Shown in pieces: positions 1-5,330 of a stretch of 5,539 bases of DNA. The position numbers were made by a program, and so were the translations under genes. Source of the DNA: Acidobacteriaceae bacterium. GTDB taxonomy: Bacteria; Acidobacteriota; Terriglobia; Terriglobales; SbA1. The notes below the pieces were generated by a model. It worked only from the letters and a program-made list of their open reading frames with translations, was not told the origin of the DNA and searched no databases. Where the stretch lies: the NCBI GenBank assembly GCA_003136335.1, contig PLEA01000085.1, positions 1 through 5,539 on the forward strand. Direction: 5' to 3'. Positions within the stretch are counted from its first letter, which is position 1, and each line of letters starts with the position of its first letter.

Positions 1-168
1 GTTCTCGCTCTCGTAGTACGCGACCATGCGGCGGGTGACGCCGGCGGCGCGGGCAAGCTCGTGCTGAGTGAAGCCGGCGGCCTTGCGCAGCGCGTTCAGC
101 CGGGGACCGAACTCGCCAGCGGGGTCAGCGTCGGGCACGTGTCGGGATCGAGTCATTACATTCGCCAT
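1..168 (-). CDS. XRE/Cro-like helix-turn-helix regulator, N-terminal part (C-terminus outside window)
   Basis: Reading the minus strand from the ATG at 168-166 gives 56 codons with no stop up to the window edge, so the gene is partial. Residues about 20-55 (EFGPRLNALRKAAGFTQ, then HELARAAGVTRRMVAYYESE) match the XRE/Cro lambda-repressor-like fold: helix 1 at 20-30, a TQ-x-ELA turn helix at 34-41, and a recognition helix ending in the typical V-x-x-YE at 45-53. An AGGA ribosome site (180-177) lies 8 nt before the ATG, which favours this start over the in-frame ATG at 156. It diverges from the primase gene, the usual layout for a repressor controlling itself and a replication or integration operon. 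The palindrome at 193-216 is the likely operator. The C-terminal domain (dimerisation, peptidase or toxin partner) cannot be seen. The family call is firm; the role as repressor of this element is inference. Confidence 0.85.
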   Translation of the reverse strand, partial: MANVMTRSRHVPDADPAGEFGPRLNALRKAAGFTQHELARAAGVTRRMVAYYESEN

Positions 169-181
169 GCGGACAATCCTA

Positions 182-210
182 TTGCACGTGGAGCGGACAC
201 GCATTATTGT
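182..210 (+). promoter_or_regulatory. Candidate sigma70 promoter for the primase gene
   Basis: TTGCAC (182-187) and TATTGT (205-210) are separated by exactly 17 nt, which would place a transcription start near 217 and leave a leader of about 64 nt. The -35 matches consensus at only 3 of 6 positions and the -10 at 4 of 6, so this is a weak or regulated promoter at best. The palindrome at 193-216 covers its spacer and -10, as expected for repression. On the opposite strand AATAAT (208-203) could be a -10 for the XRE gene, but I see no good -35 for it. Confidence 0.4.
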
Positions 211-226
211 GTCCGCAGTACGGACA
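193..226. promoter_or_regulatory. Palindromic operator cluster between divergent genes
   Basis: GCGGACAC (193-200) and GTGTCCGC (209-216) form a perfect 8-bp inverted repeat with an 8-bp spacer. The right half-site is reused in a second inverted repeat, TGTCCG (210-215) with CGGACA (221-226), spacer 5. A further single half-site GCGGACA lies at 169-175, next to the XRE start codon. Such nested half-sites in the gap between an XRE gene and its divergent target are typical operators. Binding by the XRE protein encoded here is inferred, not shown. Confidence 0.6.
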
Positions 227-266
227 AAAAAACAGCGGAAAAAAGTTGCCGCTGTTCCTGAGCAAC

Positions 267-273
267 AAGGAGG
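267..273 (+). promoter_or_regulatory. Strong ribosome binding site that fixes the primase start
   Basis: AAGGAGG ends 7 nt before the ATG at 281. This near-perfect Shine-Dalgarno decides the start. The reading frame is open further left (to about 68), but that stretch would overlap the opposing XRE gene and the operator. Confidence 0.85.
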
Positions 274-280
274 CTCCAGC

Positions 281-3199
281 ATGTCCCGCATTCCCGAAGA
301 TGAAATCATCCACCTCAAGCGCGAAGTGAACCTGGCGGACCTGTGCCGCGACTACGGCATCGAGCTTAAACAAACCGGCCCCGACAACCTGATGGGCCTG
401 TGCCCGTTCCACGACGACCGGGAGCCGAGTTTTGGGGTGACGCCGAGTAAAAACCTGTGGAACTGCCTGGCCGGCTGCGGGGGCGGGGACACGATCCAGC
501 TGGTCATGAAGAAGGAAAGCGTCTCGTTCCGCCACGCGGTGGAGGTGCTTCGCCGGCGGATGGGGACCGCGCCGGCGGCGGCGGTGCTGACGACGCGCCG
601 GGGGACGGCGCATCCGGTGCTCATCGAGCCGGGGACGGAATTGACCGATGCCCTGCTGCTGTCGCGGGTGACGGACTTCTATCACCAGACCTTGCTCAAC
701 ACCTCGCGCGGCATGAAGTATCTGCAAGAACGCAAAATCTTCTCTCCCGAAGCCATCAACACGTTCAGGCTGGGGATGTCGGACCGGACGCTGGGGTATC
801 GCATCCCGGAGCAGACGGCGCACGGGATCAAGCTGAAAGCGCACTTGCAGAAGATCGGAATCATGCGCGACAGCGGGCACGAACATTTTACCGGGTGCGT
901 GGTCTTCCCGATCCTGGACGACGCGGGGAACGTCGTGGAGATTTACGGGCGTCGGACCACTTCCACGTCGCGGGAATCGCCCAAACATTTATATCTCCCC
1001 GGACCGCACGCCGGCGTGTGGAATGCCGGCGGTGTCAAAGATTCCAAAGAATGGCTGCTGTGCGAAGCGCTGATTGATGCGCTGTCGCTGTGGGTGAATG
1101 GATACAAGAACGTGACGGCCAGTTATGGCGTCAACGGGTTCACCCAGGACCATTGGAAGCTGCTGCGGGCCTGCAAGCCCGAGCGCGTGTTGATCTGCTA
1201 CGACAACGACGACGGCGGCAACCGGGCGGCGAATGAACTGGCGCAGCAGTTGGAGCCGGAAGGGATCGAAGCCTGGCGGATCGAGCTTGCCGCGCGCAGC
1301 GACGTGAACGACCTGGTGCGGGCCAGTGACGATGCACCATCCGCGCTGGCTTCTCTTTTAGCTGCTTCGCGCCGCCTGCTTCCGACGCAGCGGCCCGCCG
1401 GCGTGCGGGTTCCTCCGCTTCCCTCGCTTCCCTCGCCGGCGATACCAATATCTTCAACCGCGCCGGTTGAACTCGGGCCCGCGGTGGTCGCCGCGGCAGC
1501 GCCGAACGAATCATCCTCGGAATCCGCGCCGCCGGCGTCACCAGCGCCGGCCGTCGCGCCAGGGGGGGCGGTGTTTGAACTGCTGCACGAAGGCAAGCAG
1601 GCGCAGCTGACGATCGGCGCTGGAGAGTCGGCCCGCATGTACCGCGTGCGCGGGCTGGACCACAACGGCGGCTTCGAGCAACTCAAGGTGAATCTGCGGG
1701 TGGGTTGCCGGGAAAGGTTCCACCTGGACACGCTGGACCTGTACCAGGCGAGACAGCGCACGGCGTTCACGGCGGCGGCGCATCAAGTGCTGGCGTTGCC
1801 GCGCGAGACGTTGGAATCAGACCTGAATCATCTGGTGGTGAGGCTGGAAAAGCTCCAGGAAGAACGCTTGCTGGCGTCGCTGAAAGTTCAGGACACAAGG
1901 CCCACGATGACGCCGGAGGAAGAGGCGAAAGCGCTGGCGCTGTTGCGCGAGCCAAACCTGTTCGAGCGCATCCTGGGCGATTTTTCCCTGGCCGGCGTGG
2001 TGGGCGAGGACGCCAACAAGCTGATGGGGTATCTGATCGCGGTGAGCCGCAAGCTTCCCAAGCCGCTGAGCGGGCAGATCATGGCCCGCAGCGCCGCCGG
2101 CAAATCTTCGCTTTTAGGTTCGATCCTGGACTTCGTTCCCCCGGAGGACAAGCACGTGGTGTCGGCGATGACCGGGCAGGCGCTGTATTACCTGCCGGAG
2201 GACGGCTTGCAGCACAAGGTATTGGCGGTGGTGGAGGATGAGGGGAGCGAGCAGGCGAGCTATCCGTTGAAGATTCTTCAAAGCGAGCATGAGCTGGTGC
2301 TGGCGGTGACGGTGCGGGATCCGGAGGGCGGGATGCCGCAGACGAAGATGAAGCGGGTGAAAGGTCCGGTGGCGCAGTTCACCACGTCCACCAGGCCGGA
2401 GACGGATTATGAATTGGCCAACCGTTATCTGGTCTTGAGCGTGGATGAGGGGCGGGAGCAGACCCGGCGCATCCACGCCGCCCAGCGCGAGGCCGAGACG
2501 TTGCGGGGGATGCTGCGGAGCATGGACCGGGAGGAAGTGTTAAAGACGCACCACAACGCGCAGAGACTTTTGCGCCCGCTGCGGGTGAATAATCCGCTGG
2601 CCGAACAACTCTCGTTCCCCGATGACCGGCTGCGCCTGCGCCGCGATCATCAAAAATACCTGGGCCTCATTCGCACGGTGGCGTTCCTGCGGCAGTATCA
2701 GAAACCCATTAGAAGCTGCGAGCATCGGGGGCAGACGATCCAGTACGTCGAGGTGGATGAGACGGACCTGGCCTTGACGCACAAGCTGGCGGCGGAAGTA
2801 TTGGGCCGGAGCCTGGACGAGCTTGCGCCGCCGACGCGATCGTTCCTGCTGGCGCTGCACGAGATGGTGCGGGCGATCGCGGCGGCGGAGTCGATCCCGA
2901 TTGAATCCGTCCGGTTCACCCGGCGCTTGGCGCGGGAGCGGACGGGCTGGGGCGTGACGCAGGTTCGGGAGCATCTGGAGAAGCTGCTGGAACTGGAATA
3001 CGCGGTGTGCCACCGGGTGCCGGGGCAGGCCTGCCGGTTCGAGTACGAACTGGCCTGGGACGGACAGGGGCAGGATGGCCAGCGCTTCGTCAACGGGCTG
3101 ACGGCGCTCCCGGCAGCGGACACAGCCCCCGCTCCGGCAGGTGAAATCTTCCCGGACTTGATCGGCGTAGCCGCTCAAACCCTGGCCGCCGTCGGGTAA
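281..3199 (+). CDS. Primase-helicase fusion (CHC2 zinc finger, DnaG-like core with Toprim, P-loop ATPase)
   Basis: A 972-residue protein likely to prime and unwind DNA for replication of a mobile element. Residues 35-95 form a CHC2 zinc finger: C41-P-F-H44, then C62 and C66 (CX3C instead of the CX2C usual in DnaG), followed by GGGD. Residues 120-245 resemble the DnaG catalytic core (DFYHQTLL, YLQERKI, FRLGMSD). Toprim follows at 256-345, with acidic residues E263 and D267 (CEALIDAL) and D308-x-D310 (YDNDDGG). Residues 365-428 are a Pro/Ala/Ser linker. The C-terminal half has a Walker A-like loop (602-609, ARSAAGKS, lacking the usual first glycine), Walker B (VLAVVEDE, 647-654), TTST at 701-704 as a possible sensor, and NRYLVLSVDE (714-723) with a possible arginine finger R715. 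Residues about 873-923 look like a winged helix. Primase and Toprim are well supported; helicase activity is inferred. Iterons begin 9 bp after the stop and the recombinase gene follows after 217 bp with no clear terminator, so co-transcription is possible. Confidence 0.9.
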   Translation: MSRIPEDEIIHLKREVNLADLCRDYGIELKQTGPDNLMGLCPFHDDREPSFGVTPSKNLWNCLAGCGGGDTIQLVMKKESVSFRHAVEVLRRRMGTAPAAAVLTTRRGTAHPVLIEPGTELTDALLLSRVTDFYHQTLLNTSRGMKYLQERKIFSPEAINTFRLGMSDRTLGYRIPEQTAHGIKLKAHLQKIGIMRDSGHEHFTGCVVFPILDDAGNVVEIYGRRTTSTSRESPKHLYLPGPHAGVWNAGGVKDSKEWLLCEALIDALSLWVNGYKNVTASYGVNGFTQDHWKLLRACKPERVLICYDNDDGGNRAANELAQQLEPEGIEAWRIELAARSDVNDLVRASDDAPSALASLLAASRRLLPTQRPAGVRVPPLPSLPSPAIPISSTAPVELGPAVVAAAAPNESSSESAPPASPAPAVAPGGAVFELLHEGKQAQLTIGAGESARMYRVRGLDHNGGFEQLKVNLRVGCRERFHLDTLDLYQARQRTAFTAAAHQVLALPRETLESDLNHLVVRLEKLQEERLLASLKVQDTRPTMTPEEEAKALALLREPNLFERILGDFSLAGVVGEDANKLMGYLIAVSRKLPKPLSGQIMARSAAGKSSLLGSILDFVPPEDKHVVSAMTGQALYYLPEDGLQHKVLAVVEDEGSEQASYPLKILQSEHELVLAVTVRDPEGGMPQTKMKRVKGPVAQFTTSTRPETDYELANRYLVLSVDEGREQTRRIHAAQREAETLRGMLRSMDREEVLKTHHNAQRLLRPLRVNNPLAEQLSFPDDRLRLRRDHQKYLGLIRTVAFLRQYQKPIRSCEHRGQTIQYVEVDETDLALTHKLAAEVLGRSLDELAPPTRSFLLALHEMVRAIAAAESIPIESVRFTRRLARERTGWGVTQVREHLEKLLELEYAVCHRVPGQACRFEYELAWDGQGQDGQRFVNGLTALPAADTAPAPAGEIFPDLIGVAAQTLAAVG
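1355..1367 (+). repeat. Copy of the TTTTAGCTGC motif inside the primase gene
   Basis: CTTTTAGCTGCTT here shares 12 exact bases (CTTTTAGCTGCT) with 4732-4743 and the 10-bp core with 3291-3300. In frame it encodes LLAAS at the end of Toprim, just before the Pro/Ala linker. It uses CTT TTA GCT GCT, A/T-ending codons unlike the rest of this gene. It may be chance or a trace of an inserted repeat. Confidence 0.4.
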
Positions 3200-3207
3200 A
3201 TCCCTCT

Positions 3208-3251
3208 GATTGTCGGGCCTTTATCGGGCCGTTGTCGGCGGATTGTCGGCT
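3208..3251 (+). repeat. Four tandem 11-bp iteron-like repeats
   Basis: Starting 9 bp after the primase stop, four adjacent 11-mers line up without gaps: GATTGTCGGGC (3208), CTTTATCGGGC (3219), CGTTGTCGGCG (3230) and GATTGTCGGCT (3241). The shared core is TTGTCGG (TTATCGG in the second). An 11-bp period puts every copy on nearly the same face of the helix, which suggests a cooperatively bound protein site. Isolated TTGTCGG also occurs at 4585-4591, with related GATGTCGG at 5483-5490 and GATTGTCG at 5501-5508. The position beside a replication gene suggests an origin or regulatory array; this role is inference. Confidence 0.6.
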
Positions 3252-3288
3252 ACCGATTCGCGCCCTCCACCGCGTTTTAACTCTCTTA

Positions 3289-3334
3289 TTTTTTAGCTGC
3301 TTAGCTGCTTCCAGATGCGCGGCTAAAAGAAAAA
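3289..3334. repeat. Inverted pair of TTTTAGCYGC motifs (stem-loop) upstream of the recombinase
   Basis: TTTTTTAGCTGC (3289-3300) is followed by a tandem second TTAGCTGC (3301-3308), then the opposing arm GCGGCTAAAAGAAAAA (3319-3334). The arms pair TTTTAGC with GCTAAAA perfectly, plus a T/G wobble and GC; a T-rich tract faces the A-rich tail. The right arm is repeated exactly at 5295-5310. The preceding DNA (3261-3290) is pyrimidine-rich, as is the DNA before the related copy at 4732. It could be a recombinase or regulator site, or an RNA hairpin in the leader. Function unknown. Confidence 0.6.
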
Positions 3335-3339
3335 TGTCG

Positions 3340-3370
3340 GCGGAAGGGTATCAGGGCGTGAATCTTCCGC
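3340..3370. repeat. Inverted repeat in the recombinase leader
   Basis: GCGGAAG (3340-3346) and CTTCCGC (3364-3370) are a perfect 7-bp inverted repeat with a 17-nt spacer, ending 46 nt before the recombinase ATG. There is no T-run after it, so it does not look like an intrinsic terminator. It could be a leader hairpin or an operator. Confidence 0.4.
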
Positions 3371-3416
3371 TGGTCGTAGCCGCTGTTCAACCTCAACCTT
3401 TTACCTGGAGAAAGTC

Positions 3417-4511
3417 ATGCAAGACAGCGCATCATTGAACCCATCCCCCGCGCCGGATGACCCGCAGGGGATGCTGCACCTGTGCGGGGTGTTCCTGGAA
3501 TACCTGCGCGTGCGCAACTACTCGCCGCGCACGGTCTACAACCGGGGCCGGCAACTCGCCTCTTTCCGGCGCTTCTGCGAGCGCCTCGGGCTGAGCCAGG
3601 CCCGGCAGGTCACGCGCGCCGTGGTGCTGGCGTATCAAAGTTATCTCTTTCACTACCGCAAGAGCGGCGGCACAACGGGCCAGTGGGCCGACGTGGCCGA
3701 CGGGGGAACTACGGGAGAACCGCTCACCGTCGCCGCGCAGAAACACATGCTGATCGCGGTGTCGGCCTGGTTCAGCTACCTGACCCGCGAGGGATTGGTT
3801 GCCTACAACCCGGCGTCCGATCTGGAACTGCCGCGCAAAGATCACCACCTGCCGCGCTCGATCCCGGGCCATCAGGAGATCGAGGCGATCATGAACTCCG
3901 CCGACACCGGCACGCCGCTGGGGGTGCGCGACCGGGCCATTCTGGAAGTTCTCTACTCGACGGGCATTCGCCGGATGGAACTGTGCAACCTGGACCTGGG
4001 GGATTTGGAACTGGAGCGCGGCGTCATGCACGTCGAGCAGGGCAAGGGGAAGAAGGACCGGGTGGTGCCGATCGGCTCGCGCGCCGCCGCGTGGCTGGGC
4101 AAGTACCTGGCGGAAGTCCGGGCGCTGCTGTGCCCCTCCATCAACGAGTCGGCGGTCTTTCTGAACAACTCGGGTTGGCGCTACACCGATGGCCGGATGG
4201 GATCGCACGTGCACAAGCTGGTGGCGCGTTCGGGCGTGCGCCGGCCGCGCGGCTGCGGGGGCTGTCACCTGTTCCGCCACGCCTTCGCGACGGAACTGCT
4301 GCGCAACGGCTGCGACCTGCGGCACATTCAGATCATGCTCGGCCACGCCAGTTTGGAGAGCACGCAACTGTACACCCACGTGGCGATCCACGAGCTTCAA
4401 GCGGCGCACCGGCGCTGCCATCCAGCCAAACTTCCGATCTCCGACGAAGCATCGCCGACGTCGCCCAACACGCCGGCGCCACCGCCGTCGGATGCTCCCG
4501 CCGCCCCGTAA
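3417..4511 (+). CDS. Tyrosine recombinase/integrase (XerC/XerD-like)
   Basis: A complete 364-residue site-specific recombinase that cuts and rejoins DNA through a 3'-phosphotyrosine. The N-terminal core-binding (SAM-like) domain spans about 18-135 (FLEYLRVRNYSPRTVYNRGR at 26-45). The catalytic domain spans about 145-330 and keeps the whole active site: R185 (TGIRRMEL), K210 (GKGKKDR beta-hairpin), H284 and R287 (HLFRH), H310 (LGH) and nucleophile Y319 (STQLYTHV). The R287-H310 and H310-Y319 distances (23 and 9) equal those in XerD. It is longer than the roughly 300-residue Xer proteins: there is an extra N-terminal stretch, a Gly/Thr-rich insertion (84-101, two GGTTG copies) in the core-binding domain, and a Pro/Ala/Ser tail from about 340. 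GGAG (3407-3410) lies 6 nt before the ATG. Its placement after a primase-helicase and beside palindrome-rich DNA suggests an element integrase rather than the host dif recombinase. Confidence 0.93.
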   Translation: MQDSASLNPSPAPDDPQGMLHLCGVFLEYLRVRNYSPRTVYNRGRQLASFRRFCERLGLSQARQVTRAVVLAYQSYLFHYRKSGGTTGQWADVADGGTTGEPLTVAAQKHMLIAVSAWFSYLTREGLVAYNPASDLELPRKDHHLPRSIPGHQEIEAIMNSADTGTPLGVRDRAILEVLYSTGIRRMELCNLDLGDLELERGVMHVEQGKGKKDRVVPIGSRAAAWLGKYLAEVRALLCPSINESAVFLNNSGWRYTDGRMGSHVHKLVARSGVRRPRGCGGCHLFRHAFATELLRNGCDLRHIQIMLGHASLESTQLYTHVAIHELQAAHRRCHPAKLPISDEASPTSPNTPAPPPSDAPAAP

Positions 4512-4531
4512 ACCCGCGACGAAACGGCGCA

Positions 4532-4555
4532 GGTAGGAACCTACCGGGTCCACCC
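4532..4555. repeat. Two adjacent short palindromes after the recombinase stop
   Basis: GGTAGG-AA-CCTACC (4532-4545) is directly followed by GGGT-CC-ACCC (4546-4555), starting 20 bp after the recombinase stop. The spacers are too short for good RNA hairpins, so a dimeric protein site is more likely than a terminator. Arms of 5-6 bp beside an integrase gene could be recombinase core sites, but nothing proves it. Confidence 0.4.
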
Positions 4556-4563
4556 ACTTGCAT

Positions 4564-4586
4564 AACTTCCCGTTCTGGCGGGAGTT
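4564..4586. repeat. Stem-loop with one bulged T
   Basis: AACT plus CCCG (4564-4567, 4569-4572) pair with CGGG plus AGTT (4579-4586), leaving T4568 extrahelical and a loop TTCTGG. The stem has eight pairs. TTGTCGG (iteron-like) overlaps its right end at 4585-4591. No T-run follows. Confidence 0.45.
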
Positions 4587-4606
4587 GTCGGCATCGTTGT
4601 CCCCGC

Positions 4607-4626
4607 GCAAGGTGTAAACACCTTGC
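4607..4626. repeat. Perfect 9-bp palindrome
   Basis: GCAAGGTGT (4607-4615) and ACACCTTGC (4618-4626) are perfect inverted repeats around AA. As RNA this would fold as an 8-bp stem with a TAAA loop. It is the first strong hairpin after the recombinase, but it is followed by CTCTGG rather than a T-run, so a standard intrinsic terminator is not supported. CACCTTG or ACCTTGC recurs singly at 4683-4689 and 4700-4706. Confidence 0.5.
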
Positions 4627-4689
4627 CTCTGGCGGTCACAGGTTGCGCCAGGTCATGGCGGGACAGGGACTTACGAAAAGCGCACCTTG

Positions 4690-4743
4690 GTTCCTTTTAC
4701 CTTGCCCTCCTTTTTTATTGCCTTCATTCCCCTTTTAGCTGCT
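4690..4743 (+). other. Pyrimidine-rich tract ending in CTTTTAGCTGCT
   Basis: Nearly all bases are C or T, with runs of four and six T, in otherwise G+C-rich purine/pyrimidine-mixed DNA. It ends in CTTTTAGCTGCT (4732-4743). The copy upstream of the recombinase (3261-3312) has the same arrangement of pyrimidine tract then TTTTAGCTGC, suggesting the two are related repeats. No stable stem directly precedes the T-runs, so a terminator call is weak. Confidence 0.45.
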
Positions 4744-4789
4744 GATTCCCGCCCTCAAGCTGCACGTCGATCATTGCCGGATTCATGCC

Positions 4790-5086
4790 GATGCGTGCGC
4801 TTCTGTGCGCACGATCAACACCAACTTGGCTTCCGATTGCCGCTGAACCTGCGCAACACTGCGCATTCAAATGACCGGCTTTCCCCTCCTGGTCATGCTG
4901 GACGCGCGCAAATCTGCGCGCTGGAAATCGACCGACGAATCCTCCTGGCCGCTTGTTGGTGCGCCGATGATGCGCACGAAAACACCCCGTCATCCCTTCC
5001 TGGCCGCTCTCTCCCGCATTGCATTGCAGCAGGTCGGACAAGAGGTGAAGGACGGTTGAGGCACGCCATCTGCATCGCGGAGCGAT
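4790..5086 (+). repeat. Tandem array of 55-bp units, each with a small GCGC-type hairpin
   Basis: Six hairpins are centred at 4803.5, 4857.5, 4912.5, 4968, 5024 and 5080, spacings 54-56. Stems: CGTGCGC/GCGCACG (4794-4813), TGCGCA/TGCGCA (4850-4865), GCGCGCA/TGCGCGC (4904-4921), GTGCGC/GCGCAC (4959-4977), a weak TGC/GCA (5020-5028) and ATCGC/GCGAT (5074-5086). Loops are 3-7 nt. Unit 1 adds GAT/ATC and unit 2 TGAA/TTCA beyond a 5'-side bulge. Units 2-4 also share flanking sequence: AAA then ACC(C)CG, then CCTYCTGGYC before the next stem. Stems differ yet stay paired, which suggests selection on structure. Likely outliers in phase are GCTGA/TCAAGC at about 4741-4760 and GCGC-CGAT-GCGC at 5241-5252. 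Not CRISPR: the repeats are too diverged and the spacers themselves are related. Could be a structured RNA or a protein-binding or recombination array. Confidence 0.6.
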
Positions 5087-5112
5087 TCCTACAGGGGGCG
5101 GCGGATGCCGCT

Positions 5113-5130
5113 CTGCCGCATGGCCGGCAG
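5113..5130. repeat. Short stem-loop
   Basis: CTGCCG (5113-5118) pairs with CGGCAG (5125-5130) around a 6-nt loop, a perfect 6-bp stem. It is about 14 bp out of phase with the 55-bp array, so I list it separately. Confidence 0.35.
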
Positions 5131-5195
5131 GAATGGGAGGGCAGGCGGAGCAACGAAGCGCAGGCCGTAAGGTCCGAGCATCGTAGCGCACGCCA

Positions 5196-5220
5196 ACCCC
5201 CCCTGACTGACAGGGGTGGT
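5196..5220. repeat. Strong GC-rich stem-loop
   Basis: CCCCTG (5200-5205) pairs with CAGGGG (5211-5216) around ACTGA. ACC (5196-5198) and GGT (5218-5220) extend the stem past one C/T mismatch, giving nine pairs. There is no T-run after it, so it is a structural element of unknown role rather than an evident terminator. Confidence 0.45.
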
Positions 5221-5240
5221 AACCGCTGGTGTCTGGAGGA

Positions 5241-5256
5241 GCGCCGATGCGCACGA
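5241..5256 (+). repeat. Outlying copy of the array hairpin
   Basis: GCGC-CGAT-GCGC followed by ACGA repeats the hairpin at 4961-4979 with two bases removed: both have GCGCCGATG and TGCGCACGA. Its centre (5246.5) is 278.5 bp after that hairpin, five times 55.7, so it keeps the array phase. Confidence 0.45.
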
Positions 5257-5312
5257 CTGCCGCCTGGCGATAACCGGATCGTGCTCACTAGGCAGCGGCT
5301 AAAAGAAAAACT

Positions 5313-5330
5313 GCCGGCTGCTTGTCCGGC
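5313..5330. repeat. Stem-loop just after the right boundary motif
   Basis: GCCGG (5313-5317) pairs with CCGGC (5326-5330) around an 8-nt loop, right after the A-rich tail of the boundary repeat. On the minus strand the A-rich tail would read as a T-rich stretch following this stem (TTTTTCTTTT), so a leftward intrinsic terminator is possible. Confidence 0.35.

Larger units (their letters stand above)
4732..5310. repeat. Inverted boundary motifs enclosing the hairpin array
   Basis: CTTTTAGCTGCT (4732-4743) and AGCGGCTAAAAG (5294-5305) are inverted copies matching at 11 of 12 positions. They enclose about 550 bp, which is ten 55-bp units. The right copy extends as GCGGCTAAAAGAAAAA (5295-5310), identical over 16 bp to 3319-3334, and the similarity continues weakly (TGTCGGC versus CTGCCGGC). 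The pattern resembles a cassette bounded by inverted repeats. No target-site duplication is evident. Confidence 0.55.

Noticed and set aside
248..257. GCCGCTGTTC shared by the leaders of the primase (248-257) and recombinase (3379-3388) genes
   Set aside because: A 10-bp match is expected by chance in a window of this size and the spacing to the start codon differs.
68..280. N-terminal extension of the primase reading frame by 71 codons
   Set aside because: It overlaps the opposing XRE gene and the operator, and the strong AAGGAGG at 267-273 points to the ATG at 281.
3116..3123. Operator half-site GCGGACAC inside the end of the primase gene
   Set aside because: Single 8-bp match without a partner half-site, explained by coding sequence.
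3232..3438. Small 68-codon frame between primase and recombinase
   Set aside because: No ribosome site. It covers the iterons and inverted repeats and overlaps the recombinase start in another frame.
3432..4610. Leftward 392-codon frame, and a 418-codon rightward frame at 3482-4738, overlapping the recombinase
   Set aside because: Both are shadow frames of a G+C-rich gene whose own frame has a complete recombinase active site.
4607..4626. Intrinsic terminator of the recombinase gene
   Set aside because: The hairpin is strong but no T-run follows.
4790..5086. CRISPR array
   Set aside because: The units are too diverged, the hairpin part is under 20 bp, the intervening sequences are related to one another, and no cas gene is present.
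4564..5100. Integron attC sites
   Set aside because: The bulged stems are suggestive, but I found no proper RYYYAAC/GTTRRRY pair and no cassette genes, and the recombinase shows no evident IntI-specific feature.
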